Shown: positions 8,293 through 16,586 of the stretch, piece by piece | How positions within the stretch are numbered: the stretch's first letter is position 1 | Layout of the letters: every line of letters starts with the position of its first letter | Source: Acetobacteraceae bacterium | Lineage (GTDB): Bacteria; Pseudomonadota; Alphaproteobacteria; Acetobacterales; Acetobacteraceae | Length of the DNA stretch: 64,000 bases | Assembly: GCA_004843165.1 (NCBI GenBank) | Contig: CP039459.1 | Span: forward strand, 1,181,501-1,245,500 | Reading direction: 5' to 3' | Made by a program: the position numbers and the translations under genes | Notes under the pieces: generated by a model | Databases searched by the model: none | Told to the model about the DNA's origin: nothing | The model's input: the letters and a program-made list of their open reading frames with translations, nothing else

Positions 8293-10929
8293 TTGCCTTC
8301 TTTTTTAGAAGAACATTCGCCTAAACAAGGAAATAATCCCCCCCCAAGGCAGCGTTTCCGGAATTGGCGGCGTGCAATCGGGATTGTTTCGGGGGCAATT
8401 TTAATGCTTATTGCCCTTCTTATTGTGTCTTTGGGGCTGTTCTGGGCACGCTGTACAGCGCATCTTCCAAGTGTGGATACCTTAAAAACCTATCATCCGC
8501 CGCTTGTGAGCCGTGTTTATTCGAATGAATCAACGATTATGGCGGAGTTGGCAGCGGAAAAGCGTGTTTATGTTCCGGCGGATGCTATTCCGGATCTGGT
8601 CAAAAATGCCTTTATTGCAGCAGAGGATCAGAAATTCTACAGCCATAAAGGCGTTGATTATATTGCCGTTGCAAGGGCGAGTGTTACCAATATTCTTTTC
8701 CGCCATCATAAAAGACCTTTGGGAGCCTCGACCATTACCCAGCAGGTTGCCAAAGGGATGCTGCTCAATCACGACAGTGAGGTGAGTATCGTTCGAAAGG
8801 TCAAGGAGGCTATGCTCGCAACCCGTATGGAGCATGTTCTTTCCAAAGATCGTATTTTAGAGATTTATTTAAACGGCATTTATCTTGGGGATGGAGCTTA
8901 CGGCGTTGTCGCCGCCGCAAAAAGTTATTTTAATAAATCACTAGATGAACTAACGCCAGCGCAAGCGGCTCTTTTAGGCTCGTTACCAAAATCTCCGAGT
9001 AATTATAATCCATTTCTCCATCCTGATTGGGCGATGAATCGCCGTAATTGGGTGATTGGACGAATGGTTGAAACAGGTGCCTTAACAGAGGAAGAAGCAG
9101 ACAAAGCCAGAAAAGAACCGATTGATCCTGTAAAAACCTCTCGTTCCGGGCCAATGCGTGATGGGGAGTGGTTTTCTGAAGAGGTACGCCGTGTTCTCAT
9201 TAACCATTATGGGGAGAAGCAAGCATTGGAGGGGGGCTTAGACATTCATACGAGCCTTGATCCTGCAATCCAGAAAGCCACAACGATGGCCTTGCGCAAT
9301 GGATTGGAAAATTATGCCCGCCGTAAAGAGCCTTTGCCGGGGCCTTTTGGGACGTTGACTTTGCAAGAGGATGCTCTTCAAGCTTTGCGTGGGAAAACAG
9401 AGGCGGATAATGAATTTTTATTACAGAGCTTGAAGGATGTGCATCCGCCTGTCGGTGCGCTTGATTCGTGGCGTGTTGCCGTGCGTTTAGCAGGTGCTGA
9501 CCCGATTGTGGCATGGGTGGAGCCGTCTGTAAAAGGCGCACAGCTTAAACAAGCATGGCTGATGGGCGATGATCTTAAACGTGGTGCTGATAAGCTTAAA
9601 GCAGGAGACCTTATTTTAATTATTCCACGGAGTAAGGGGCCTGTGCGGATTGCCCAAATTCCTTCTGTACAGGGGGCAGCTGTCGTCATGGATGCAAGAA
9701 CAGGCCGTGTTCTGGCTTTGAGTGGTGGATGGTCTTTCGAACAAAGTCAGTTTGACCGTGCTTTGCAGGCAAAAAGACAGCCGGGCTCTTCCTTTAAGCC
9801 TTTTGTTTATTTGGCGGCGATGGAAAAAGATATTTCGCCAAGTCAGCGTTTTGAAGATACGCCTTTTGAGCAAGGGGACTGGCATCCTCAGAATTATGAG
9901 AAAGACAATTGGGGCGCACTTTCTCTCCATGATGCGTTGCGTGAAAGTCGCAATCTTGTGACTATTCGTGTCGCCAATCATGTTGGATTGGAGTCTATTA
10001 TTGAAATAGCCAGCCGTTCAGGCTTAAGTCCTAATTTGCCGCCATATCTTTCGGCAGCTCTGGGCACGACAGAAACAACCGTTCTGCAAGAGGCCGCTGC
10101 TTATGCTTCTTTAGCAAATGGCGGTCATGCTGTTCAGCCGAGCTTCATTGATTATGTTCAATCTCCCGATGGAGAGCTGCTGGATCGTTTTATTGATCCC
10201 GCAGTGAGTATTTCCGAAGAGGGGTCTCCTGAAAAGCCGCCTGTTTTCAGGGATAATCGTGTTGTGGTAGCCTCCCCACAGAGTGCATATCAAATGCAAA
10301 TTATGATGCAGGATGTGATCGCACGTGGAACAGGTTTCCGTGGGAAGCCAGGACTTTCCGCTTATAAAATTTCAGGAAAAACAGGGACATCTCAAGATTG
10401 GCGTGATGGCTGGTTCGCAGGTTTTTCACCCGATCTCGTGACGGTCGTTTGGGTAGGGTATGATACGCCACGCTCTTTAGGTGAAAATGAAACCGGCGGC
10501 CGTGTTGCCGGGCCTATTTGGAATGAAATCATGCGCAAAGCTTTGCCTTTGCGTGGCAATTTGGATTTTCCTCAGCCGGAAGGTCTACAGCTTGCAAAAT
10601 ATAATACAGGTCTGCTTGAGGCTGTTGATGCCTTTAAAAAGAATCAGTCGCCGGGTGTCTCTGTTGTTTTACATGGTGAGGGCAATGATATGGCGTTGGG
10701 TGAAGGCGATACAGGCGCTTCACTCATTGAAAGTCTTCCAGGTGCAGGGGGAAAGGCCAGTGCATCAACGTCTTCAAATACAGGTGCTCCGCCTGTGCAG
10801 GCAGAGACCAATTCGTCTGGAAATCCCGTGAAAGATTCTGCAACTCTGTCATCAGGAAGTACGCCCAATGCCGTCACACAGCCCAAGCAGGAAAGCTCTG
10901 GGGATATTGGTTTTGGGGGCTTATATTAA
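8293..10929 (+). CDS. mrcA: Penicillin-binding protein 1A (bifunctional transglycosylase/transpeptidase)
   Basis: Polymerises and cross-links peptidoglycan in the periplasm. 878 residues. Order: cytoplasmic N-terminus, one TM helix (about 28-50), GT51 transglycosylase (EDQKFYSHKGVD near 112, ASTITQQVAKG, KVKEAMLATRMEH), then a transpeptidase with PGSSFKP (catalytic Ser near 498), SRN near 553 and SGKTGTS near 696. The tail is Ser/Gly/Pro-rich and low complexity. The start is probably TTG 8293: it has GGAG at 8279-8282 and an in-frame TAA lies at 8266 with no ATG between. Confidence 0.95.
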   Translation: MPSFLEEHSPKQGNNPPPRQRFRNWRRAIGIVSGAILMLIALLIVSLGLFWARCTAHLPSVDTLKTYHPPLVSRVYSNESTIMAELAAEKRVYVPADAIPDLVKNAFIAAEDQKFYSHKGVDYIAVARASVTNILFRHHKRPLGASTITQQVAKGMLLNHDSEVSIVRKVKEAMLATRMEHVLSKDRILEIYLNGIYLGDGAYGVVAAAKSYFNKSLDELTPAQAALLGSLPKSPSNYNPFLHPDWAMNRRNWVIGRMVETGALTEEEADKARKEPIDPVKTSRSGPMRDGEWFSEEVRRVLINHYGEKQALEGGLDIHTSLDPAIQKATTMALRNGLENYARRKEPLPGPFGTLTLQEDALQALRGKTEADNEFLLQSLKDVHPPVGALDSWRVAVRLAGADPIVAWVEPSVKGAQLKQAWLMGDDLKRGADKLKAGDLILIIPRSKGPVRIAQIPSVQGAAVVMDARTGRVLALSGGWSFEQSQFDRALQAKRQPGSSFKPFVYLAAMEKDISPSQRFEDTPFEQGDWHPQNYEKDNWGALSLHDALRESRNLVTIRVANHVGLESIIEIASRSGLSPNLPPYLSAALGTTETTVLQEAAAYASLANGGHAVQPSFIDYVQSPDGELLDRFIDPAVSISEEGSPEKPPVFRDNRVVVASPQSAYQMQIMMQDVIARGTGFRGKPGLSAYKISGKTGTSQDWRDGWFAGFSPDLVTVVWVGYDTPRSLGENETGGRVAGPIWNEIMRKALPLRGNLDFPQPEGLQLAKYNTGLLEAVDAFKKNQSPGVSVVLHGEGNDMALGEGDTGASLIESLPGAGGKASASTSSNTGAPPVQAETNSSGNPVKDSATLSSGSTPNAVTQPKQESSGDIGFGGLY

Positions 10930-11023
10930 AGATATCCGTGCAGGAAGGGGATTTTCTTGTCCTGCCGGAATCTTTATAGTTGAAGATACTAAAGAAATTT
11001 TAAAATAGAGAGAAAGTTTTTAA

Positions 11024-12134
11024 ATGTCCGCAGAAAGTGAATTTTATGCGCGCCAGATTCAGCAGTCATTGGCACTGCTGAGGAGGCATCTTTAACTGGG
11101 ATGAAGCTCAAGACCGCTTAGCGGAGCTCAATCATCAGGCAGAAGATCCTGATTTATGGCAAGACCCTTCCAAAGCTGAGAGCTTAATGAAGGAGCGCAC
11201 TCTTTTGGATAATAAGGTTAAAGCCGTTCTGGAAATGGAACAGGGCTTAAAAGACCAGATTGAACTCGTCGAGATGGCTGAGGCTGAAGAGGACCAAGAG
11301 GTGCTGGAGGAAGCGCTCAAAACCCTCGCCGCTATTAAAGAACGTTCAGGTCGTGCAGAAATTGAGAGTCTGCTTTCAGGCGAAGCAGATGCGAATGATT
11401 GTTATATTGAAATCAATGCAGGTGCTGGCGGAACAGAAGCGCAGGACTGGGCTCAGATGATCATGCGTATGTATACACGTTGGGGAGAGGCCAATGGTTA
11501 TAAGCTCACTGTTTTGGAAAGTTCAGCAGGGGAACAGGCAGGGATTAAATCTGTTACCTTGCGCTTTGAGGGCTTAAATGCTTATGGCTGGTTAAAAACA
11601 GAGTCTGGCGTCCACCGATTGGTGCGAATTTCACCTTTCGACTCAGCCTCTCGTCGTCATACGTCTTTTTCTTCTGTTTGGGTTTATCCTGTTGTGGATG
11701 ATTCTATTGAGATTGAAATTCTTGATTCCGATTTGCGTGTGGATACATTCCGTGCTTCCGGGGCAGGAGGGCAGCATATTAATAAAACGGATTCAGCTAT
11801 TCGTATCACCCATGAGCCAACAGGTATTGTGGTGGCTTGTCAGACAGACCGTTCTCAGCATCGTAATAGAGCAACGGCTATGGAAATGTTGCGTGCCCGC
11901 ATGTACGAGGCAGAATTGCAAAAGCGTGAGGCAGCAGCAGCAGAAACAGAAGCTGGGAAAACGGATATTGGCTGGGGACATCAGATACGCTCTTATGTGC
12001 TCGCACCTTATCAAATGGTAAAGGACGTCAGAACCGGAGTTGAAAAAACCAATCCAGACGCCGTTTTGGATGGTGATCTCAACGATTTTATGGCCGCAGC
12101 TTTGGCAGCTAAAATGGGTACTGAGGAAAAATAA
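11024..12134 (+). CDS. prfB: Peptide chain release factor 2, with programmed +1 frameshift
   Basis: Releases peptides at UGA and UAA. Frame 1 is ATG 11024 to CTT 11090-11092, followed by TAA 11093-11095. Skipping T 11093 gives the second frame (NWDEAQDRLAEL...) to 12134, so translation is join(11024..11092,11094..12134), about 369 residues. The 315-codon frame starting at 11187 is only the back part. Seen: the SPF stop-recognition tripeptide near residue 202 and GGQ near 248 in ASGAGGQHINKTDSA. Unusual: the in-frame stop at the shift site is UAA, which both RF1 and RF2 read, instead of UGA. Confidence 0.95.
11081..11096 (+). promoter_or_regulatory. prfB autoregulatory frameshift site (AGGAGG CAT CTT TAA C)
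   Basis: A Shine-Dalgarno-like AGGAGG sits three bases before the slippery CTT, with the stop and C after it: the geometry of the classic RF2 site (AGG GGG TAT CTT TGA C). Slow termination lets the ribosome slip +1 on CTT. Here the stop is TAA, so RF1 would compete with the slip as well, which should weaken RF2-specific feedback. Confidence 0.9.
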
Positions 12135-12231
12135 TCTCTTTTTAATTTTTTTTTAGGGTTTTTATAAAGAAATATTTATTCTAGCATCGGAGTCGTAGCT
12201 CAAAAAATCGGAGAGTAGGAATTGGCCTCTG

Positions 12232-13059
12232 GTGACTAAAGAATCATTTTTTAAAAATACTTTTAAATTAATGCGGACGCATTTACTCGTCTGGTGGGAG
12301 TGTAGTTTTCCAGGTCATGGTAACTCAAGTGCCTTTTGTTTGCCATTAACGCATATCGACCGCAACCGCCGGCGGGATTTAATCACATCTCTTATTTTAT
12401 CCTTGCTCGTGGTTGCCGTTGTTTTTGGTATTGTCAATTTCCCCTCAAGGGGAAAGGCAGAGCCACCGCGTGTGCCGATTAAAACGAGTATTGTGCCGAC
12501 GCAAATGCCACCAGCAAAGAAAAGGCCACCACCCCCGACACCGCCGGATGTTGTCATCCCGCCTTTACCTTATATTCCGCCGCCCAAAGTTGTGGTACCG
12601 CCTTTGAAAAATGCGCTTAAGGAAAAAGTGACGCATATCAAGCCAGTAAAACAGCCTGAAAAGCCAAAGAAAATTAAGAAAAAGGTGGTAAAGAGAAAAC
12701 TCACCAAAGCACCAACAACAGTTTCTCAGCAAGTTGATGACGATGATGCGGATGCGGCAAATGATGATTCTGAGAAAAATCACAGTGCTGGCGCTGTACC
12801 AATTAACGGGGCACGTCCTGAATATCCCCCAAATGCGGAGGATGATAACCGTGAGGGTAAAGTTGTAGCGGCCTGCGATATTTTACCTTCAGGTCATACG
12901 GCAAATTGTAAAATTGTTTCCCATACAGGGGGATCTGATTTTGTTGCCAGCGCAATGGATTTCTTGGCACGTGCGAGATATGAGCCAAGCGTTGAAAACG
13001 GCCAGCCTGTTACAGAGCACGGCCATATGCTCACCATTGATTTTACGTTGGGAGATTGA
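12232..13059 (+). CDS. tonB: Energy transducer TonB
   Basis: Carries proton-motive-force energy from ExbB/ExbD to outer-membrane receptors. Up to 275 residues. Seen: an Arg-rich segment then one TM helix (about 50-68), a Pro/Lys-rich periplasmic spacer with PPPPTPPDVVIPP and repeated Lys-Pro, an acidic Asp/Ala stretch, and a C-terminal TonB domain (EYPPNAEDDNREGKVVAACDI). The start is uncertain: GTG 12232 has a distant TAGGA, and ATG 12271 is an alternative that keeps the TM. First gene of tonB-exbB-exbD-exbD-TPR. A second TonB-like gene lies at 31970-33145. Confidence 0.9.
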   Translation: MTKESFFKNTFKLMRTHLLVWWECSFPGHGNSSAFCLPLTHIDRNRRRDLITSLILSLLVVAVVFGIVNFPSRGKAEPPRVPIKTSIVPTQMPPAKKRPPPPTPPDVVIPPLPYIPPPKVVVPPLKNALKEKVTHIKPVKQPEKPKKIKKKVVKRKLTKAPTTVSQQVDDDDADAANDDSEKNHSAGAVPINGARPEYPPNAEDDNREGKVVAACDILPSGHTANCKIVSHTGGSDFVASAMDFLARARYEPSVENGQPVTEHGHMLTIDFTLGD

Positions 13060-13140
13060 GAATGATTTTTTCACCTAATGTAAAAATTTACGCCCTGCAA
13101 AAGAATATTATAAATTTTGGATAGAATACAGGAAAAGAAA

Positions 13141-14289
13141 ATGTCATCTCTGAATCATTCGACCGCTTTGTCTCATATTTCTGGCCCTGTACAGGGACGT
13201 TCTCGAAAGGTTGGCCTAGCGCTCTTGCTCTCAAGTTTTGTTTTTGCAAGCGCCATTGGAACAGGCACACTCTTTAATAATGCGATGGCACAGGATGTCG
13301 CAGATTATTCTGCGGCAAATGCACAAAATCCTGAAAAGGCAGCTCCTGTTGCCTATACAGATCCAACCCCTGCCCCAGCAGCGCCTGTTGCAGAAAATTC
13401 AACTGAGTCCCTTTTAACAACGGACAAAGCGCCGCCGCCACCTGTTATTCCTGAAGAACTAAAAAAGAAAAAACATACATCAGAGGATGAAGAGGAAGCA
13501 GAGCCACCAAAATTAAAGCCAAGTGAGGCTGCAAAATCGCAGGGTAATCCCTATGGTTTAGGGGCCTTGTGGTCCAAAGGCGATATGGTCGCACGTACTG
13601 TGCTTATTATGATGCTGATTATGTCTATCGGTAGCTGGATTATCATCGTGATGAAATTTATTGAACAGCAGCGTTTGTTCTTTACGGCCCGTGAGGTTGG
13701 GATTGATTTCTGGAATAGTGATTCTGTGAAAGAGGCGGCTGAAAGTCTCTCACAGGCTTCTCCTTTCCGTTATATCGCTGATTCTGCGCTGGTTTCTGCG
13801 GACGGACATGCAGCAGGTTCTTTGCGGGATGCGATTGATTTGCAGTCTTGGATTTCAATGTCTATTTCCCGTGCGGTTGATGCGATTAACTCTCGTTTGC
13901 AAGGGGGCTTGGCCTTCCTTGGAACAGTGGGTTCGACTTCGCCATTTGTTGGATTGTTCGGTACGGTTTGGGGGATTTACCATGCGTTGACGGCGATTGG
14001 TATTTCAGGTCAGGCTTCTTTGGATAAAGTGGCTGGGCCAGTCGGTGAGTCTTTGATTATGACAGCCATTGGTCTTGCAACAGCGGTTCCGGCGGTTTTG
14101 GGGTATAACTTGCTGGTTCGCCGTAACAAAGCCGCAATGGAAAGAATTAATGATTTTGCGGCAGATATTCTTTCTGTTTTGATTGGTGGTAAACCGCATG
14201 ATACTGCTTTGAATCAGATTGCGGCCTTCCAAGAGGCAAATAGTAAAAGCATTACAAGACCTTCAGATATTATCACGACAGATGAATAG
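13141..14289 (+). CDS. exbB: TonB-system proton channel ExbB (with exported N-terminal extension)
   Basis: Inner-membrane MotA/TolQ/ExbB channel component. ATG 13141 has AGGAAAAG upstream; a TTG at 13117 opens the frame earlier but is less likely. 382 residues, much longer than E. coli ExbB (~244). The extra N-terminus looks like a signal sequence (hydrophobic about 24-45, ending AMA before QD) followed by a ~90-residue Ala/Pro/Glu-rich periplasmic stretch. Then come three TM helices: one near RTVLIIMMLIMSIGSW, and two in the conserved part (GLAFLGTVGSTSPFVGLFGT and LIMTAIGLATAVPAV). ExbB proteins with such extensions are known in alphaproteobacteria. Confidence 0.92.
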   Translation: MSSLNHSTALSHISGPVQGRSRKVGLALLLSSFVFASAIGTGTLFNNAMAQDVADYSAANAQNPEKAAPVAYTDPTPAPAAPVAENSTESLLTTDKAPPPPVIPEELKKKKHTSEDEEEAEPPKLKPSEAAKSQGNPYGLGALWSKGDMVARTVLIMMLIMSIGSWIIIVMKFIEQQRLFFTAREVGIDFWNSDSVKEAAESLSQASPFRYIADSALVSADGHAAGSLRDAIDLQSWISMSISRAVDAINSRLQGGLAFLGTVGSTSPFVGLFGTVWGIYHALTAIGISGQASLDKVAGPVGESLIMTAIGLATAVPAVLGYNLLVRRNKAAMERINDFAADILSVLIGGKPHDTALNQIAAFQEANSKSITRPSDIITTDE

Positions 14290-14327
14290 TGGCGTCTGAG
14301 TTGCGCTTGAGATAGGAGTTTATTCTT

Positions 14328-14753
14328 ATGGGAATGAATGTTGGATCGGATGATGAAGATGGCGCGGTGATGTCAAACATCAACACCACGCCGCTTGTTG
14401 ATATTATGTTGGTGTTGTTGATTGTCTTCTTGATTACAATTCCTGTTTCAACGCGTAATATTGAAGTGAATTTGCCGGTAGCTGTAAATGAGCAAACGGT
14501 GACAGCGCAGAATAATATTGTTCTTTCCGTAGATAAAAAGGGTAATCCCTATATCGCAACAACACGGGTACGAAGTCAGGAGGAGCTGGTGGATAAGCTT
14601 GTGAAATTCGCAAAGCAAAAAAAACAGCCTCAGGTTCAAATCCGTGCAGATGAAAAAACAAAATATCTTGAGGTTGGCAAGCTGGTATCTGCTTGTCAGG
14701 AAGCAGGGATTTCGCATGTCGATTTCATTACGCAGGAACCTCATAAAGGTTAA
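14328..14753 (+). CDS. exbD: ExbD/TolR-family protein, first copy
   Basis: Inner-membrane partner of ExbB and TonB. 141 residues: short cytoplasmic N-terminus, one TM helix (about 26-44) in the motif NTTPLVDIMLVLLIVFLIT with the functionally essential Asp, then a periplasmic domain. TAGGAG lies about 10 bases before the ATG. The following exbD starts 13 bp after its stop. Confidence 0.95.
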   Translation: MGMNVGSDDEDGAVMSNINTTPLVDIMLVLLIVFLITIPVSTRNIEVNLPVAVNEQTVTAQNNIVLSVDKKGNPYIATTRVRSQEELVDKLVKFAKQKKQPQVQIRADEKTKYLEVGKLVSACQEAGISHVDFITQEPHKG

Positions 14754-14766
14754 GGAGCTGTCATAA

Positions 14767-15216
14767 ATGAGTTTGCCGATTAAAGGGAAAATAAAATTAG
14801 GCAGCAATCAAGAGGATGATGAGGGCATTGTTGAACCGAATACAACGCCTCTGATTGATGTGATGTTGGTGCTGTTAATTATGTTGATTATTACGGTTCC
14901 ATTACAGACACAATCTGTGGCGATTGATTTGCCGCAAGGAGACCCGCCACCCAATGAGACCTTTAAAACCATCACGATCGGCATTAACTATGATAATGTC
15001 ATTAGCTGGGATGGAACAGCATTGGGGAGCGAGGCAGAGTTAGATGAAAAAATTCGTGACCTTGTCGCCGATGCTGATCCTAAAAAACAGGTAAATATCG
15101 AACCCAATCGTCTTTCTAGCTATAAAACCGTTGCGCATGTTTTGGCAGATTGCCAGCGTTTGGGGATTAAGCGTTTAGGCATTAGCGGTCTCGATCAAGC
15201 AATGGAAAAGCAATAA
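14767..15216 (+). CDS. exbD: ExbD/TolR-family protein, second copy
   Basis: 149 residues, same architecture: NTTPLIDVMLVLLIMLIIT in the TM helix with the conserved Asp, then a periplasmic domain. AAGGAG upstream. Paired exbD genes are common in TonB clusters of alpha- and gammaproteobacteria; the two are clearly diverged paralogues rather than a recent duplication. Confidence 0.95.
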   Translation: MSLPIKGKIKLGSNQEDDEGIVEPNTTPLIDVMLVLLIMLIITVPLQTQSVAIDLPQGDPPPNETFKTITIGINYDNVISWDGTALGSEAELDEKIRDLVADADPKKQVNIEPNRLSSYKTVAHVLADCQRLGIKRLGISGLDQAMEKQ

Positions 15217-15220
15217 AGTA

Positions 15221-16537
15221 ATGCAGAAAACTTCCTCTTTCCTTTCCCGTTCTCCTTTTGCCGGTTTTAGACGTCTTTGTTATGCATTCGGCATTTTAAG
15301 TTCAACGCTCTTATATGTTTCACATCCTTATGTAGCGTATGCAGAGACGGCAGAGGAAGAAGAGGCAGAGGATGAACAGCCAGCGCTAACGCCAGAAGTT
15401 GGTAAGGTGCTTGAGGCGGCGCAAGCAGCCTTGGAAGAGAAAAATGCGACATTGGCCTTAGATGAGGTTACCAAGGCCTCAAAGATGCCAAATACCAATG
15501 CCTTTGATAATTATATGATTCAGCGGATACGGGCTGCCGCCTGTACGCAAAAAGAGGAGATAGGGTGCGCTTTGAGCGCCTATGATTCTCTTTTGGGAAA
15601 TCCACAAACCCAGCCAGATGAAAAAAAACGGATGCTGTCTGCGATTGCGGCCTTGGCTTATCGGGCACAGGATTATCAAAAATGTGAAAAAACGGCTTTG
15701 AATTATTTAGAGCATGAATCTTATGATCCTGTAATGGCTTCTTTGGCGGTTCAATGTCCCTATGTTGCTCAAAATTGGGCTGAGACAGTTAGAGCGAGCA
15801 AATCCCTTTCAGTCTTATCTCAGAAATATAAAAAACCGGTGAGTGAGGCGAGCCTTCAAATGCTCGCTGTGGCTTATGGCAATCTTGGTAAAGCAGAAGA
15901 AGAGCGTGAGACTTATACAGTTTTAGCAGAGACTTATCCTAATCCTCGCTATTGGGAATTTCTGTTGCATGAGTTTATGTCAGATACCAAAATGCCACAG
16001 CGCTTACGCTTTAATGTGATGCGTTTAAGACTGGCGACTGGCGCTGGAAAGCTGGAACCGAAAGAATTTCAGGACATGGCAGAGCGTGCCGTTCAGATGG
16101 AGGTTCCTTCTCTTGCTGTGAAGTTTCTGCAAATCGGGTATGATAAAAAAATTCTAGGGCAGGGCACACTCCAGCAAAGCGAAGAAGAACAACGTTTTAA
16201 AACCTTTATCCAGCAACAGGCCTATAAAGCGCATCGTGGTCTTAATCAGGCTATTGTTCAAGCTAGAAAATCCTCTTCGGCAGGCGCGCTTCTCAGTGCA
16301 GGCTATGAGCTTGCTTTAGAAGGGCATGCGGCAGCAGGACTTTCTGTCATGCGGGAAGGGATGGAGAACCATCCTAATTATCCTGAGATTGCAGAGCTGG
16401 AATATGCCATGGCGGAGTTGGATGTCGGACAAAAAAGTGCGGCAATTCGTCATCTTGAAAATATTTCCGGCAATGGTCCTGCGCATGCTTTAGGGCAATT
16501 ATGGGTGAAAGAGCTTCAGAGCCAGGGTAGAAAATAA
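15221..16537 (+). CDS. Exported TPR-like protein of the TonB cluster
   Basis: 438 residues. Seen: a basic N-terminus and hydrophobic segment (about 20-35) ending AYA before ETAEEEEAEDE, consistent with a signal peptide, then a long all-helical region with tetratricopeptide-like pairs (ALEEKNATLALDEVTKAS, AYGNLGKAEEERETYTVLAE, AELEYAMAELDVGQKSAAIRHLE). Starts four bases after the second exbD stop, so almost certainly cotranscribed. TPR partners of TonB systems are known (for example TtpC-type proteins in vibrios), but direct homology is not claimed. Likely a periplasmic accessory or scaffold. Confidence 0.75.
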   Translation: MQKTSSFLSRSPFAGFRRLCYAFGILSSTLLYVSHPYVAYAETAEEEEAEDEQPALTPEVGKVLEAAQAALEEKNATLALDEVTKASKMPNTNAFDNYMIQRIRAAACTQKEEIGCALSAYDSLLGNPQTQPDEKKRMLSAIAALAYRAQDYQKCEKTALNYLEHESYDPVMASLAVQCPYVAQNWAETVRASKSLSVLSQKYKKPVSEASLQMLAVAYGNLGKAEEERETYTVLAETYPNPRYWEFLLHEFMSDTKMPQRLRFNVMRLRLATGAGKLEPKEFQDMAERAVQMEVPSLAVKFLQIGYDKKILGQGTLQQSEEEQRFKTFIQQQAYKAHRGLNQAIVQARKSSSAGALLSAGYELALEGHAAAGLSVMREGMENHPNYPEIAELEYAMAELDVGQKSAAIRHLENISGNGPAHALGQLWVKELQSQGRK

Positions 16538-16586
16538 GCACAAAAAGACGTATAGTGACGGCTTTTGAGCATTTTTTAATGCTATT

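Noticed and set aside
8213-8330. Short ORF (about 39 codons) reading into the start of the PBP1A gene
   Set aside because: It overlaps the PBP1A start in another frame and has no independent support.
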